This document shows, in pieces, positions 23,851 through 36,139 of a DNA stretch of 64,000 nt. Position 1 is the first letter of the stretch, and each line of letters opens with the position of its first letter. Origin of the DNA: Trebouxia sp. TZW2008. Its lineage: Eukaryota; Chlorophyta; Trebouxiophyceae; Trebouxiales; Trebouxiaceae. A program made the translations under genes and the position numbers. Location of the stretch: NCBI GenBank assembly GCA_002118135.1, contig BDIU01000034.1:1-64000 (forward strand), in the 5' to 3' direction. Below the pieces are notes generated by a model, which made no database searches, was not told the DNA's origin, and saw nothing but the letters and a program-made list of their open reading frames with translations.

Positions 23851-24100
23851 GCTGCTGCTCAAGTCACCCGTGTTTGCCACTGCAGATAGCCTGATGCTTC
23901 ACAGGATAGCGACGCTGTGCCAGCCAACAGGTTTGGCTGCAAGTTTTGCAAGGACAGTGACGGTGTCATCAATATCGCTGTAGCCATGTAAGTAGCACAG
24001 CAAGCCTGACAGCAAATAAGCTTACTGTATTTGCGTCGAGCGTACAGCGCGAGTCCTCAAGCTGCTTCTGGCAAGGCAATCGGCGTTTGCATGCGCATGC

Positions 24101-25208
24101 TATGGCGACCTTCAAACGCAGACGACACGGCAGACATGCACCGGCAGCTCACCAACTCTTCTGCAGTCAGCATCTAGCCCTGCCGTTCCGTTTGTGTGCA
24201 GACAACCGATTCCGAGAGGCCTTTGCTGCTGCTTGTCCGGACTTGCCGATCACGCCCTCGTCTGTCTTGAAGGCTGGCATCCAGCAAGCACAGATGAGCA
24301 AGACTTCCAGCCGACATATGCAACAGCGCTATGAAGAAATATTGATGGTATCGCTGACATTGCGAATTCAAGCACTCCTTGCCAGACGCGCAACGCAACA
24401 GAGCTCACAACAAGAAGTAACCCACTCATCAATTGTGCAGACGTGAGCCTGTCAGTTGACGACCTGCGGCTTGTTTGCCAGCAAGTGAGTGTTCCCTGGC
24501 GTTCACTGCCAGTGTCCGGACGATTGACAGTCCGGTAAATCGCCGCAAAGAGTCAGCACCGTCGGCCTTTCCGCGCTTTGCCGAGTGCTAGATGAACCAA
24601 TTGCATGCATTAGTCATGTGTGTGCATCCACTTGACTGCATGTTAAAGGCGCATCAGCGTATCATCAAACTTTGAAAGGCATTAGTTCGGGAGCAGGCAT
24701 GCAGTTTGTTGTTTGAGCATGCAAATTCTGTCCCCTGCAGGCACAGCTTTTGATTTTGTGTACTGTCAACAATACGAGCATGGCTTATTGGGTACAGAAC
24801 ACAAGCCTGCCGCCTTAACACACAAGCAAAATGCCAGCAACAAGTGTAAGCACTTGTTGAGAAGCCTTCCGCAGTCTTGTCCGCTTCTGAAAGTCAGGCT
24901 TAATTGTCCTGTCATGCATTGCGACAAGCAATGCATTGGCAGCACCTTCGACGCAACTGACAACATTTGATCAACTCTTTTGAACAGCTAAAGACATGGC
25001 AATGTACGCAGTGAGCAGCTGCAGGTCTGCCCAGTGTGAGAGTGAGTGTTTAGATGGGCAACAAATCAGCACAGAGTATCAAATAGCTAAAGTGCGGCTG
25101 CCACACATTCTGTAGGTCCAACGCAACGGACTGTGGATCCACTGCTGCGGGCAATGAGTAACAATGTACAGCAGCTGCTCAGGACCATTCAGGCTTTGCG
25201 TGATGTAT
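24101..25208 (+). CDS. possible multi-exon gene of unknown function (unresolved)
   Basis: Several exon-like pieces lie in line but I could not join them all in phase. The first runs from ATG 24101 and includes FREAFAAACPDLPITPS and SRHMQQRYEEILM. A piece near 24442 reads VSLSVDDLRLVCQQ before a GTGAGT donor. A last piece after a CTGTAG acceptor (about 25113-25208) reads RTVDPLLRAMSNNVQQLL and ends in a stop. The pattern is reminiscent of a small helical nuclear protein, but I recognise no family. It may be wrong. Confidence 0.25.
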
Positions 25209-25823
25209 GAAATTCACTGACACTGAGTGAACATGTTGCACCTGTCCGTATGGACACTGACCCTTACGCTTCATGGCGTCAGCTGAAGTTGCGGCATCCA
25301 AGGGCCAGCCCACCAGCTGAAGGGCCTTTGCAGCTTGCCCCACTCCATGGCCCTATGCCAATGCCCAGCGCAGACATGCCATCTCACCACAGCCTCATCA
25401 TCTTGAAGACCTTTCTCTGCAAAGGAGCAGACCAGTCAGAAGTGGCACAGCAGCAATGTCACTAACAATTTGCTTGTGGAGATCTGTACACCAAGCAGGT
25501 GGCTGATGTGGTTGTGCAGTCACTTGTTTCACCTGTACAAGTATCATGATGTTCTTGGCAGCATGCACCAACCTAGCAAGAGCTCAGCCCCTGATGCCAT
25601 GAGATCATGTCACATGCACAAATGCCTCATGCCTGAGATCAAAAGATGCTCAAGGTGGCACAATGACTCACAGCAAGCACAAATTCACGCTTTTGCACTG
25701 ATTTGATGAAGCTGGCAAACTTATGTCTGTTGCAAATCGCGCATTCTCACATGTCAATGCGGCCATTTCAACATGACTTTGCATGTTGATTGGGTGCTCA
25801 GTGCTGGCTGATGCTATGCTCAA
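25209..25823. other. intergenic stretch before the PRP40 3' end
   Basis: A 71-codon + frame from 25250 (MDTDPYASWRQLKLRHPRAS) looks protein-like in composition, but has no clear splice partner and no known family. The remainder shows nothing definite. Confidence 0.3.
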
Positions 25824-28800
25824 TCACCTGTCATCATCATCTCTCTTGTCAGAGCTTCGGTCCTTGTCACTCCGATGCCTCTTGCTCTTCTTGCTGTCAT
25901 CATCTTCTGGAGCATCATCTCCACTGTGACGCCTGTTCACACTCACAGCATATTTGCACACAGAGCTCAAACAACTCAAAATCATTGACACACAGACAGC
26001 ACGGAGCTTGACTGAAGAGAAGTGCTGCATAAATCAACCAAATGTCTGCGCAAAATAGCCTGGCATTGGTGTTCAATAAGAGGCATTGAGTCCTGACATC
26101 AAGGAACCTCACAATATTGTGGCAAGTCACCTGAAAGGCCTTGGGTTATATCTGACCAGTGAGTTGAATTGGACAGCGGATGTGAGAAATCTTCAACAAG
26201 CAAAATGTTGACATTTAAGGAGACTTCTTTCCATTATTTAAGCTACTAAAGCTGCTCATCAGGGCGTTTTGTCAGAAACAACATGATGACTTGCAAAAAT
26301 TGGTTGTGTCCTTCCTGGCTCAGCTTTCACTGTCTACTGTTGCAAGATAGGCTTTGTCCAATGCTGCCATTACAAAAAGTTTGCCCTGGTGGCTTTAGCA
26401 TGTCAGACCCTGAGTCAGGTGTGAGCAGCTCAGTAACCTGCAGATTGCTTTAGAACAACCAAAGCAGCACAGTTCCAAGGCGGCTGCTTATGATCCGGCC
26501 CATCTGCCATGCATCAACAAGGAGAAGTTGCTGACAATGTTGCCGAGCATGACACAGGTTCTCAGAGCTTTGTCTCAAAGGTGTGGCAGATACACACCTC
26601 TTGGAGGAACTATGCCTGTGCTTCCGCTTATGATCCCTGTCATCATCGCTGTCCTCGTCATCCCGCCGCTTGTCCTTCTTGTGCCGCTTACGATCCTTGT
26701 CCTTGTGCTTATGATCCTTGTCTTCAGCCTCTTCAGCTTCTCGCTCAGCAGCCCTCTTCCTCTCCTTCTCCTTCTTGTGCTCAATGTAGTCATCAAACAG
26801 CTGTTCACGCTCGGCCTCATCAGGAATCTGCACAGGAGTCAACAGCTGATCACACGTGTACACCATGACAAGGACAGAAGCACTTGTTTCTAATGCTTCA
26901 TCAAGCCAACTGCTGCAATGACACGTGTACAGCATGTAGGACCAGCTCCAGCCATGGTTTTGCTCAACATGTCTTATTTGACTTTGGGAGGGGCATCACA
27001 CTTGTTCAGAAGGCATGCTAGTGAGATTGCTAGGTATGTATAGTCACCAAGCAACTGGTTTTTGAGCAACCCAGTCTGTACACATGCTGAACCACGCCAA
27101 ATGCACTGACCAAGAGTGCCATGGAGTACACATACCTCCTTGTAAGCAGAGTGGGTCTCTAAGTCGGGCTTGATGTCTTCCCAGGAGGAGTCCAGCTTAA
27201 GGGACTTGGTGTGGCGCAGCAGGCGTGTGAAGTCCTCTCGAGCCTCAGCTTTCCTTGCCTCCTCCTTCGCCTGTTTCTCCTTGGCCTTGCCCACTTGCTC
27301 AGCATGGAACAGCTGCCTACATTGCATTGAAAAGGGCTGAGGACAGGAGGCTTTCTGAGCAGGTACAACAACAACTTGCTGAGAAGAAAAAGCTGCCCGT
27401 GTTGCTGTACTACAGGAAGCAGCCTGGCTTCTTCCTTGGCCTGCTTCTCCTTCGCCTTGCCCACTTGCTCAGCATGAAACAGCTGCCTGCATTGCATCAC
27501 TCAGGGCTGAGGATAGAGTTGTTGCAACCAGGCATAACAGCTGTGACCTCGCCAACTTGCTCAGCATAAAACGGCTGCCTGCGTTGCACCACTCAGGGCT
27601 GAGGATAGAGCATCTGTAAGCAGGCATAACAGCTGTGACCTCGCCAACTTGCTCAGCCTAACACAGCTGCCTGCGTTGCATCGCTCAGGGCTGAGGATAG
27701 GAAATCTGTAATCAGGCATAACAGCTGTGACCTCGCCAACTTGCTCAGCTTAAAACAGCTGCCTGTATTGCATTGCCACCATCAGCTCCATTCTTGCTAG
27801 TGAGATTTCATGACTGTGCTGAGTGCACAGTGAGGCTGTGAACTGCGCCTCTAAACAATGCTGTACAAGCCAGTGTGCTGATACCAAAGCAAAATAACTT
27901 CAGCTCAGTTGAATCTCTGCACAGTACTGCATCACGCAGCACCAAGGACAGGCAGCATTCTGACTAAGGTAAAACAGGGATCCATCCACAGCTTAATTTG
28001 GTGAATTTACGGTGCCTCAACTTATGCTTCTGCCACTACATACTGGACAAGCTTGGTTCGCAAGCAATGGAGAGCAACAGGGTACATCACATATGAAGTA
28101 CTTGTGTCAGCTCTGTTTGAACACAAGGTCCAGGCAGACAGGCACCTCATGTTCTCCTTGATGTCCTCAATCTGGGTGTCAGCTTTGGCTTGCAGCTGCT
28201 CCTGAAACTCTTCATAGCTTGTGTCAACCGCCACATGAATGCTGTGTGTCTTGACAACATCCTTGAGGGTCCCCCTGCATGCACCCACAAGAAGCCAAAA
28301 CATGCTTGCAATCATGCTGCCACTGTGTTGTTGAATGTAGCCTAGCTGCAATGCCAGTTGTTGCTCATGCATGACAAGTGCTTGGCAAGTGACCAGCTTG
28401 CTGAGAGCACTTGGGAGCAAATGTGCATGCTGCAAAGTTGTTGAAAGCACAAATCAGCAGGGTCCGGCTGTTGCACAGTCAGCAATATGTATTCTGTGGT
28501 CGAAAATGGCTTAAACTCATACAGCTGCCGACCCTGTGACAAGCCTCGCAATGCACGCTAACAGAAAGTGTCTGACCAGATGTGCTGTCATTGAATAGGC
28601 AGCAGAAACACTTAGGTCAGCTTATCCTCATCACGCACTGATGATCAGGTATAGTTCATCGCAGAGCATGTTGACAAAGGGAGGAGCCTTCAGGTGAGAC
28701 AGATGAGGTGAAACAATCTATGCTGTAAAACAAATACCTGTCAGTTTCGTATTGCTTGTCCACTTCTTCCAGCACCTCCTCAAACAGTTCCTTGGGCCGC

Positions 28801-31800
28801 GAGCCTGAAGTGTTCTTCTCAATGGCCCTCAGAACATCGTTGTCTTTGATGCGAGGCAAGTATTCCTGCAAGACATCAGAGACAAACATTACACCACCAC
28901 ACTACTGTCTTTCATGCGAGGCAAGCACTGTTCGAAAGCATCAGTGACATGTACAATGCACACTCTGTCAGTTTGAGTTGTGAACCAAGCTACCCACTTT
29001 GTTGGAAGCAAAATTGTCACATTGCAAGGTATAACAGCATAGGGCTCTTGCTGTCTATGCAGAAGGGCGCTAGTGTGCATTGTATGTCATGGGCGCTTGC
29101 TGAGTCATGATCAGCGACACGCAAGCCAGGTGATTTGGGAGAATGACTGCTCAGTAATGCGTCAGTACATCTCATTGGGACTACAAAAGTCACAGCTTTA
29201 CACACACAGACAAGACTTTATGAAACGATTGTTTGAAAATGTATGCTTCCACTTTCATGCAACAACATTGCAACACATAACGCTTTTGATGCAGCATGCC
29301 TTCCAGCGCATTTTTGGCTTGATGAAGCCCTCGTCCAGGTCCTCACGCAGCAGCTCGCTAAAGGCCTCACGATTCTTGCGCTCCTCACGTTTCTTCTCCT
29401 GCTTCAGCTTCTCCTTGATCTCCGCCTCCTGCTTGTCCAAATCCCTGCCACACACGTCAAAGGGTTAGACACACACAAATCAAGACAGCATGGAACTCAC
29501 GCAGAAGTTTGTCATCAGCAACTTCTGCTTACTGTTGCTGCCTTCGTTTCCAGCTCCCTGCCAGGCAACTGATATATCTCCGACACCACAAGCAACAGGC
29601 ATGGACGAATAAAATTCCGTATTTGTGCCTCGAAAAGAGAGGCATCACAATCATTGTCATCATCATCAGAGTCGTGTACATGCTTGCTAGTAAGGTTCTG
29701 CAACCCTGCCAGGTACAAACAAAACAGAAAATTGCCTCAAAACAACTCTGTCCAAAGACATGTTGTACAGAGGAGCACACATGATATCGCCAACAGTGTC
29801 AAGCGCTGGACTGCTGAGCTGCCACTCATGCGTCTGGCAGACCAGCACAGAAGTCGTGGTGAAATGAAAGTCTGTACAGAGTTGTTGCAGAGGACAAGCA
29901 GTAATGAGTGGTCCTGCCTGCAAGCCTCGCGAAGGCAAGATGGAAGTTTCAGCCTGTTGTGCAACAGCTCATTGCCAGGCATCAGTCACTGATGTCAAAG
30001 CAGATACAGTCCTAAACAGCTGCTGAAATGGGAGCTGAGATTACAGGCTTACTTCATATACTCATCAAACACCTCCAGGCGGTCTGGCTTAGGTAGGTCC
30101 TCAAACTCTGGCGCGCCTTCAAGTTTGGCCTGTGCCTTGCGCCAGGACGTGCCAGCCTGCAAACAGACAATGCACCCAGTCTCAACTGCCAGGCAAAATT
30201 GCTGCCATGCACGTCACACGGGCAAAACTGCGTCAAAAGATGCATGATGGACTTGATACATGTGCAGGGATTCCTCAAAGGTTGCAGGCATGACCTGACT
30301 GCATGACATGCATTACTCTGTGCTTGATGTGCAGCGCATCCATTGAGAAGATTGCGCTGCAACAGGAAGCTCAAGCATTCACACAGACGCCAGTGATGCA
30401 AAACTTCTAGAGACAGCAGATGCAACTATTGCCGGTCGGTATGGCAGCTATCAACGCAGACATCAAAGCAGATGGGTACCTTGATGCCTGATGAGCGCTC
30501 CAGCAACTCCTTGAAGTCCTGCAGCTTGCGCTTGCGGGCTGCCTTCTCCTCTGCACGCTTGCGCCGCTCACGCTCCTTCATGTGCTCTGCAAACATTTCC
30601 TCCCGGTCCACAGAAGCTATGGCCTGTAGCAACATGCATGAAACATCAGTGAGAGGTCACGAGCTGATTTTGCTGATGTAAGGCATGCAGTCCAGACCCA
30701 TCTAGGTGTTTGAAGGACCTTTCCAGTCCACACACTCTGCATGCATCAGCAAGTCTGTTGACCTCTCATTGCTACGAGATGCTCTGCGCAACAGAGCATA
30801 GTTTCTGTGGACCAAGTGGGTGTTCACAGAAGGTATGATCTTCGACGCAGAGCGTCTGATAGCTATGAGAGGTAAAAGGCTGATGCAAGCAGAACGTGCA
30901 TACCAGCTGGTGAGATTATGGCGTTGACTACTCAATCAGCATCGAGCCAGCGTTATACATGAGTTGACTGCAGGCAGCAACTAATTGGCACTGAGCCCAG
31001 CGTGAGACACGATCTGACTATGGGCAGCAGCTTTTCAGCATGGCCATGAATGATCAGGCTTGGCAACACAGCAAGGATTGTACTGCTAATCACAACAGCC
31101 CGAATGCCTCAAGAGTCAGTCAAATCTTGTTGACAGGGATGCAGCAGTATGACCAAACAGGAAGCTGCAAGACATGCATTGGCCTGCAATGTGTGCGAGA
31201 CGATGTTTTCTTGCAAATGCTGCACTGTTGCTCACCTTCCATCTAGGGTCATCCTCAAAGAGGGTGCGTGCCTGGCTGTATCTGAAGCCAATCTTGATGT
31301 CCTTGCTTTCTTCAAGCATAGCTTCGTACTCCTGCATTAACAGAGGAACATATCATACATTTGAAAACAGCCACCACAAATTGCATGCTGTGAAACTGCC
31401 AGCTAGTCTGTTCTGCATTGACCGGCGGATCTAGTTATGCTCAATGCTCTTTCTACGTCCTCGTTATCCAAGAAGCTGCAGCATAGCTCAGATGAAGATT
31501 CCCTGACGCACAGAGCACAGTGTCAGAACCCAACTGCACACCTGACTGCATGCTCCAAAAGGAAGATGCCTTTGGCAAACATGCATTGAGCTCTGCGCCA
31601 AAAGACACTATGAGGTAGCTTGCTGCTGCTGTGCGCAAGGTGATGCCCTACCTCTTTAGCACGCTTCAAGCGCTGTCTCTCTTCTTCCTTTTCGCCCTTC
31701 TTGCGCTGCTGCAAGTACTCGTTGAAGCACTGCTTCTTCTCCCCTAGAGACTTCAGCGCAGCATATCGCTTGTCATTGATGATGAGCTTCATGGTCTGCT

Positions 31801-34800
31801 CCCAGCTCCAGTCGCTTGCGACTCCCTTGGCAGCCAGAAGCTCCTTGAAAGCATCCTTTGCCTCTTCCTACAGATTGATCATCATGCCAGTCACACACTG
31901 GGAGCTGAATGGCCTGATAGCTAGGATCCTTTACATTGACAAACCTATGGAGATTAGTGTCTGCCTTGACATGCAGGTGCGTGTCATGTCAAAGCAGGTT
32001 CAAAGTTCTCATTCCTCAACGGACAAACCATATACGGCAGAAGCTATTCGGAAGTTGCATGCTTTGCCTAATTGCACTGAGCGCCCTGAGGGCTGTAGCA
32101 TTTGTACCATGCTGCTGGGCCGTGCTTGATGCAGCAGGGATGTCAGTGGACATGAACCCTGCTTATGTGAGTGCCACCTTGCGTGTGTGAGCATATTTAG
32201 CAAGGTGGCGCAGGGCACACAGAACCTGAGATGCACAAAACGTCATGCCGGGACAGGTGTATGTAAACACAGACACTACCTTTGTGGCATACAAGAACTC
32301 CTTGCCATCATCACTCTTGGCTGATTGGGGAACAGGCTCAGCCTTAACAGAAGCAATGGCAGGGGTGGGTTTGGCCACAGAGGGAGTCTCTGCCTTCACA
32401 TCTGCCTTGCCTGGGGCGGCCGTCACACCATTGGCCTGCAACACCACTTTTCTCACGTTATCAGTTTATCCCTTTGCAAACAATGGCAAGCAGCGCATTT
32501 TGTGGTGATCCACGCTGGGCCGGGCTGCAGGGAGAAGTCTCATGCCACACCAATGGCCTGCACCACTTTCTGACTTGAGCATTTGCAAAGAGTGCAAAAG
32601 GCTTTTGTGAAAAACAGTGCCATGTCGAGTTGGTCTGTGCTGGGCCACAATAGTGGGTTTGGCCACAGGCGGGGTCCCTGCCTTCTAATCTGCCTGGATC
32701 GGGGCGTCTGCTACACCATTGGCCTGCAGCACCACTTTCTCATTTGTTCTTTTGCCCAAAAGAAAGAGGACCAACTGAACAAGTAACACTACTTGCGTCG
32801 TCTTGGGTTGTATGCTGCATTTCTGATGATTTCTGCTGGCCAACAGGCAGGAGACTGACGCTGGGTGCTGTGAGCCAAAGAACAGAGTTGGTCTTGGTTT
32901 GTATGCTGCAGGTGTGATGAAGCAAGCAGGCAGTAGAGCTTGACCATGTTGGCAGTGCGGTGCAGCAACTGTGACATCCGTACTGCCACTGCCATTGCCA
33001 CTGCCACTGCTGGAGCATGAACTTCTAAGTGCAGATGGAAGCCTAGTGTTGCTGATTGAATGATGACAACAGCAGCTTACAGGTATACATCTGTTGTGTA
33101 GCATGCTGCTTATGTATAAGGGTACGCAAATAGCTGTAACAAGGAGGTTTGCATGGGGTTGCACATGCCGCTAGCGTTGTGCTGACAGCGTGCACAACGC
33201 TAGCGGCACTGTGGTGATGATCACCACAGGCAGAGAATCAGGAGGCACTCCAAGAAGTGATACCACGTTTTGGAGCTGCCTTGTCATTCTCTGCACATGG
33301 GCAACAGCACGCCATCATGCTTTGTTGTCTCTGACATGCCAGGAAGGATATGCCAGTTCATCACTGAACACAACAGTCGTATATGCCAATTCAGGTGGGT
33401 ACTTGACATTACTAGCTAGCATGCTATTAAAGCTACAGAGACTGATTGAGCGTGAGCCTCGATGACTTGAACCTTCAGCAAATCGCCCTACCGGTGTACC
33501 CTCCAACAGCAACAGCGCCTGATCTGGGCTTGGACAACAAGGCTTAGTGTGAAATTTTGGGCAAATGAGTGCGTGTGCTCGATGCAAATGGAAATCCATC
33601 AATATGATGCCTAGGTCAGATTTTGAGGTGGCACTTCAATCTGAGAATGCACTTGATCTCACCTGTGGGGACTTCTGAGCCTTTGTTGGTGAAGATGTCT
33701 GAGCGACTGCCAGGGTGGCTGTTTGGGCAACTGGGACTTTGACAACTGGAGGCGGCGCTGCAGCTGCAGGCTTGGCTGCTACTGGTGCACTGGCAGGTGC
33801 TGCAGCAGCTGCTTGAGCTCGCTTCATCTCCTCTGGCATAGTCCACTTGGACTCCTTGGTTTTGCGGTTGTGATAGTATTTGCGCCCATCAGGACTGGTG
33901 AACTCCTTCCAGTCCGACGCTGTGTCTACAGGCTTCTGTTGCGCTTGCGCTGCCTGCATGCTCAGTCAGTCAGTCAGTCAGTCAGTCAGTCAGTCAGTCA
34001 GTCAGTCAATAGAGTCAGTATAATTTGCAGTGTAGGCTAAGGGGCCAAATATGATTCATTGGACTTCCTGGCAAGTACAACTTGGGCAAATGGCACAAAG
34101 GGTGCAATCATGTTCCATTCAAGGCCTCAGGCAGCTATGTAACAAATGTCGAAGGTGGGCATGTTAGACACGGCAAGAGGCTTTGCAAACTGGCACCAGT
34201 GTGGTCTGGACTCTGATGTGAACATGCAGTTCCAAATCCAGCAAGCCTAGGCAAGCTTCAATGAACTAGCATGGCATGAAAGTCAGCCTGAATGATAAGA
34301 GCAATTAATTGTTTGCAGCAACGCCCAGGCAGAGCAATGCATCATTATGCTCACTAGCCATTTGAGTTTCAAAGTGAAAAGATCGCTGCTTGCTCACCGC
34401 TTCTTTTGCGATCAAGGCAGCAGGTTTCTCCCAAGCTGACTGTTTGGTGGCCTTGTTGTGATAGTACTTGCGCCCATCTGGTGCAGTGTGCTCTGTCCAG
34501 CTGTCCTGCGCAGGCGCTGCAGCAGAACTAGCTGGTGCAGGTGAAGGCTGAGCCTGTTGCTGCTGCGGCTGCTGTTGCTGCTGCTGCTGTTGTGGCTGTG
34601 CAGCAGGTCGTTGAGCCGCCATGAGGGAGGCTACAGAGGGTTGCACAGTGACCATGCCATGCCCTTGTGGTGCCGCCTGCGGCTGCTGCTGCTGCTGCTG
34701 CTGTGGCGGCTGCTGTTGCTGCTGATGCTGCTGCTGTTGGTGCATGGCAGCATGAGGGGAGGGCGTAGGACCTGAAAGCTGCCCTGGCACTTGGCCAGGC

Positions 34801-35767
34801 ATCTGACCAGGCATCTGACCAGGAGCATGGCCTGGTACCTGTTGCGGCTGCTGTGCAGGCTGTGCATAGCCAGACATCTGCATCCATGACACACATGAAG
34901 AGCAAGTCAGCACAGGTATCATCAAAGCAGACTGAAGTATGTGCAATAGCTGAAGTGTGGGTAACCCAGTAGCTTGTCAGATGCAAGCAAGAGATCCAAT
35001 GACATGCTGAGGCCTCCAGGGGTGGGTTTGGAGCTTGCATGGGTTTCACCCAAGGAGGAGCATGCATGCACTTGTACTGATGCAGCAGAATGCACATGGA
35101 CACTTGATGTAAATTGTGTACACTCTCACAAGGATTCCATGTTGATCAACAGCTTTTGGGATGGTGTGAGCCTGACCTGAGGTCTTGCAATTGGCTGCCC
35201 TGGTGCACCATACATGCCAGATGGAGGGCCATTTGGCATGGACTGAAGATGCTGCATTGGGCGTTGCTGCTGAGGTTGTTGCATTGGCATGCCAGGCATT
35301 CCCATGCTTGGAGCACCATACTGTCCCATGGGCCGCTGCTGAGGGACAGACATGGCTGGAACTACAGCAGGTCTTGCTTGTTGATGTCCAGGGAACTGCT
35401 GAGGTTGCTGAAAGCGGGGCTGCTGTGGTTGACCTGGCGGGACGTAGCTCGTCATGCCGGTTGGAGGTGCGTATCCTGGCATGCTGCCGGGCCGAGGCTG
35501 TGGAGATATAGGTCCCTGTGCAGCCAGAGCCTAAGTCAGCGACCCAAAGAAGCAGGTACCATGGACAGGACTTCGGCACGGACGCACCTGCGGGTTTGGT
35601 CCTCCCATGGAGCCAGGCGCAGCAGGACCGGGGCCTCCAGGACCTGCATTCCGCATAGTTTGAGACGCAACGCGTGTCGCGCCTTCGCCTCCACAGGCTG
35701 CTTCTGCCTTACCTTGTGTCATCCACGCCGGCAAAGTGGACTCTCGGCCTCTGCCTCTGCCAGCCAT
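25824..35767 (-). CDS. PRP40: pre-mRNA-processing factor PRP40 (WW and FF domains)
   Basis: U1 snRNP-associated splicing factor that bridges 5' and 3' splice-site complexes in the nucleus. Fifteen exons, all in phase: 35767-35588, 35530-35177, 34877-34398, 33953-33663, 32435-32280, 31867-31652, 31331-31236, 30623-30480, 30156-30053, 29444-29300, 28865-28738, 28274-28146, 27316-27136, 26827-26598, 25932-25824, about 980 residues. The N-terminus is Pro/Gln/Met-rich with polyglutamine. Two WW domains follow: [16 protein letters not shown] (about 296-327) and [16 protein letters not shown] (about 351-380). Several FF domains then span about 490-860, for example [19 protein letters not shown]. The tail is charged and RS/KD-like ([14 protein letters not shown]). 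The intron after 29300 appears to use a GC donor. Introns near exons 5, 11 and 13 hold acceptor-side copies. Confidence 0.97.
27290..27780 (-). repeat. five-copy ladder of an acceptor and exon start (PRP40)
   Basis: The start of exon 13 (acceptor at 27317, coding [15 protein letters not shown]) recurs upstream in the intron at about 27483, 27573, 27665 and 27757. The first spacing is about 170 bases; the others are about 90-92. The 27483 copy also repeats some 40 bases of the exon interior ([14 protein letters not shown]). The farther copies keep mainly the AGCTGCCTGC..TGC core and the adjoining CTCAGGGCTGAGGATAG. Confidence 0.88.
28885..28960 (-). repeat. acceptor-side copy of PRP40 exon 11
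   Basis: About 28900-28955 repeats the start of the exon 28865-28738 and its upstream acceptor region. The copy reads [10 protein letters not shown] where the exon reads [10 protein letters not shown], roughly 60 bases upstream. Confidence 0.7.
32365..32760 (-). repeat. acceptor-side copies of PRP40 exon 5
   Basis: The exon start at 32435 ([16 protein letters not shown]) and its pyrimidine tract are repeated at about 32660-32745 (reading [12 protein letters not shown]) and partly at about 32530-32580. Both copies lie upstream of the exon on the transcript. Confidence 0.82.
33166..33208. repeat. perfect 17-bp hairpin in a PRP40 intron
   Basis: TGCCGCTAGCGTTGTGC (33166-33182) is the exact reverse complement of 33192-33208, with a 9-base loop. 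It lies in the intron between PRP40 exons 4 and 5. It may be a small RNA hairpin, a transposon relic or a structural element in the intron. Confidence 0.8.
33961..34010 (-). repeat. (CTGA)n microsatellite just upstream of a 3' splice site
   Basis: About twelve CAGT units on the + strand read as CTGACTGACTGA on the PRP40 transcript. The array ends about 8 bases before the acceptor of the WW2 exon (33953). Each unit recreates CTGAC, which matches a common eukaryotic branch-point consensus. Confidence 0.9.
34550..34745 (-). repeat. in-frame polyglutamine (CAG/CTG) tracts in PRP40
   Basis: Within exon 3, runs of CTG/TTG on the + strand encode several glutamine-rich stretches, up to eight Q in a row. 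They remain in frame and lie just N-terminal to the first WW domain. Confidence 0.9.
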
Positions 35768-36139
35768 TGCAGTTATATAAGGGTGCTAGGACAGACCGCT
35801 AGACTTGCGACGACGCGACCCTTGCTATGTGACTTCAAAGTTGAGAGATCACTTGCTGAGGCGAGATTGCCTGACGTCCGAAAGTGGCGAACGCGCAGTC
35901 AGCGATCTGCGTGAGTATCCGAGGTCCGCACTCAGCAGACGAAGCGCTGAATGCGGCACCAAACACTCAAAGCAGGAGCATGGCCCAGGTTTACAGTCGA
36001 GTTTGCCCAATTCAGCGAGGTCAAACTGATCTGACCTAACCAAATTCGCCGCCATAGTGCATCCGTCAACAGAGTAAGCTGCTAATCAAGCTGAGACAGG
36101 CTTCCGTGTGCGCTTTTCTGGTATCGAGACACCTCAAGA
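35768..36139. promoter_or_regulatory. bidirectional promoter region, PRP40 and the 46-aa gene
   Basis: The two start codons point away from each other across 372 bases, so both promoters must overlap or abut here. I see no TATA box placed convincingly. The call rests on gene arrangement only. Confidence 0.5.

Noticed and set aside
33961..34010. CRISPR-like short direct repeats
   Set aside because: These are simple 4-base units without spacers, in a eukaryotic intron.
34528..35103. Long Cys/Ala/Thr-rich minus frame over PRP40 exon 3
   Set aside because: It is an alternate frame of the polyglutamine and Pro/Gln repeats, whose repetition keeps several frames open.
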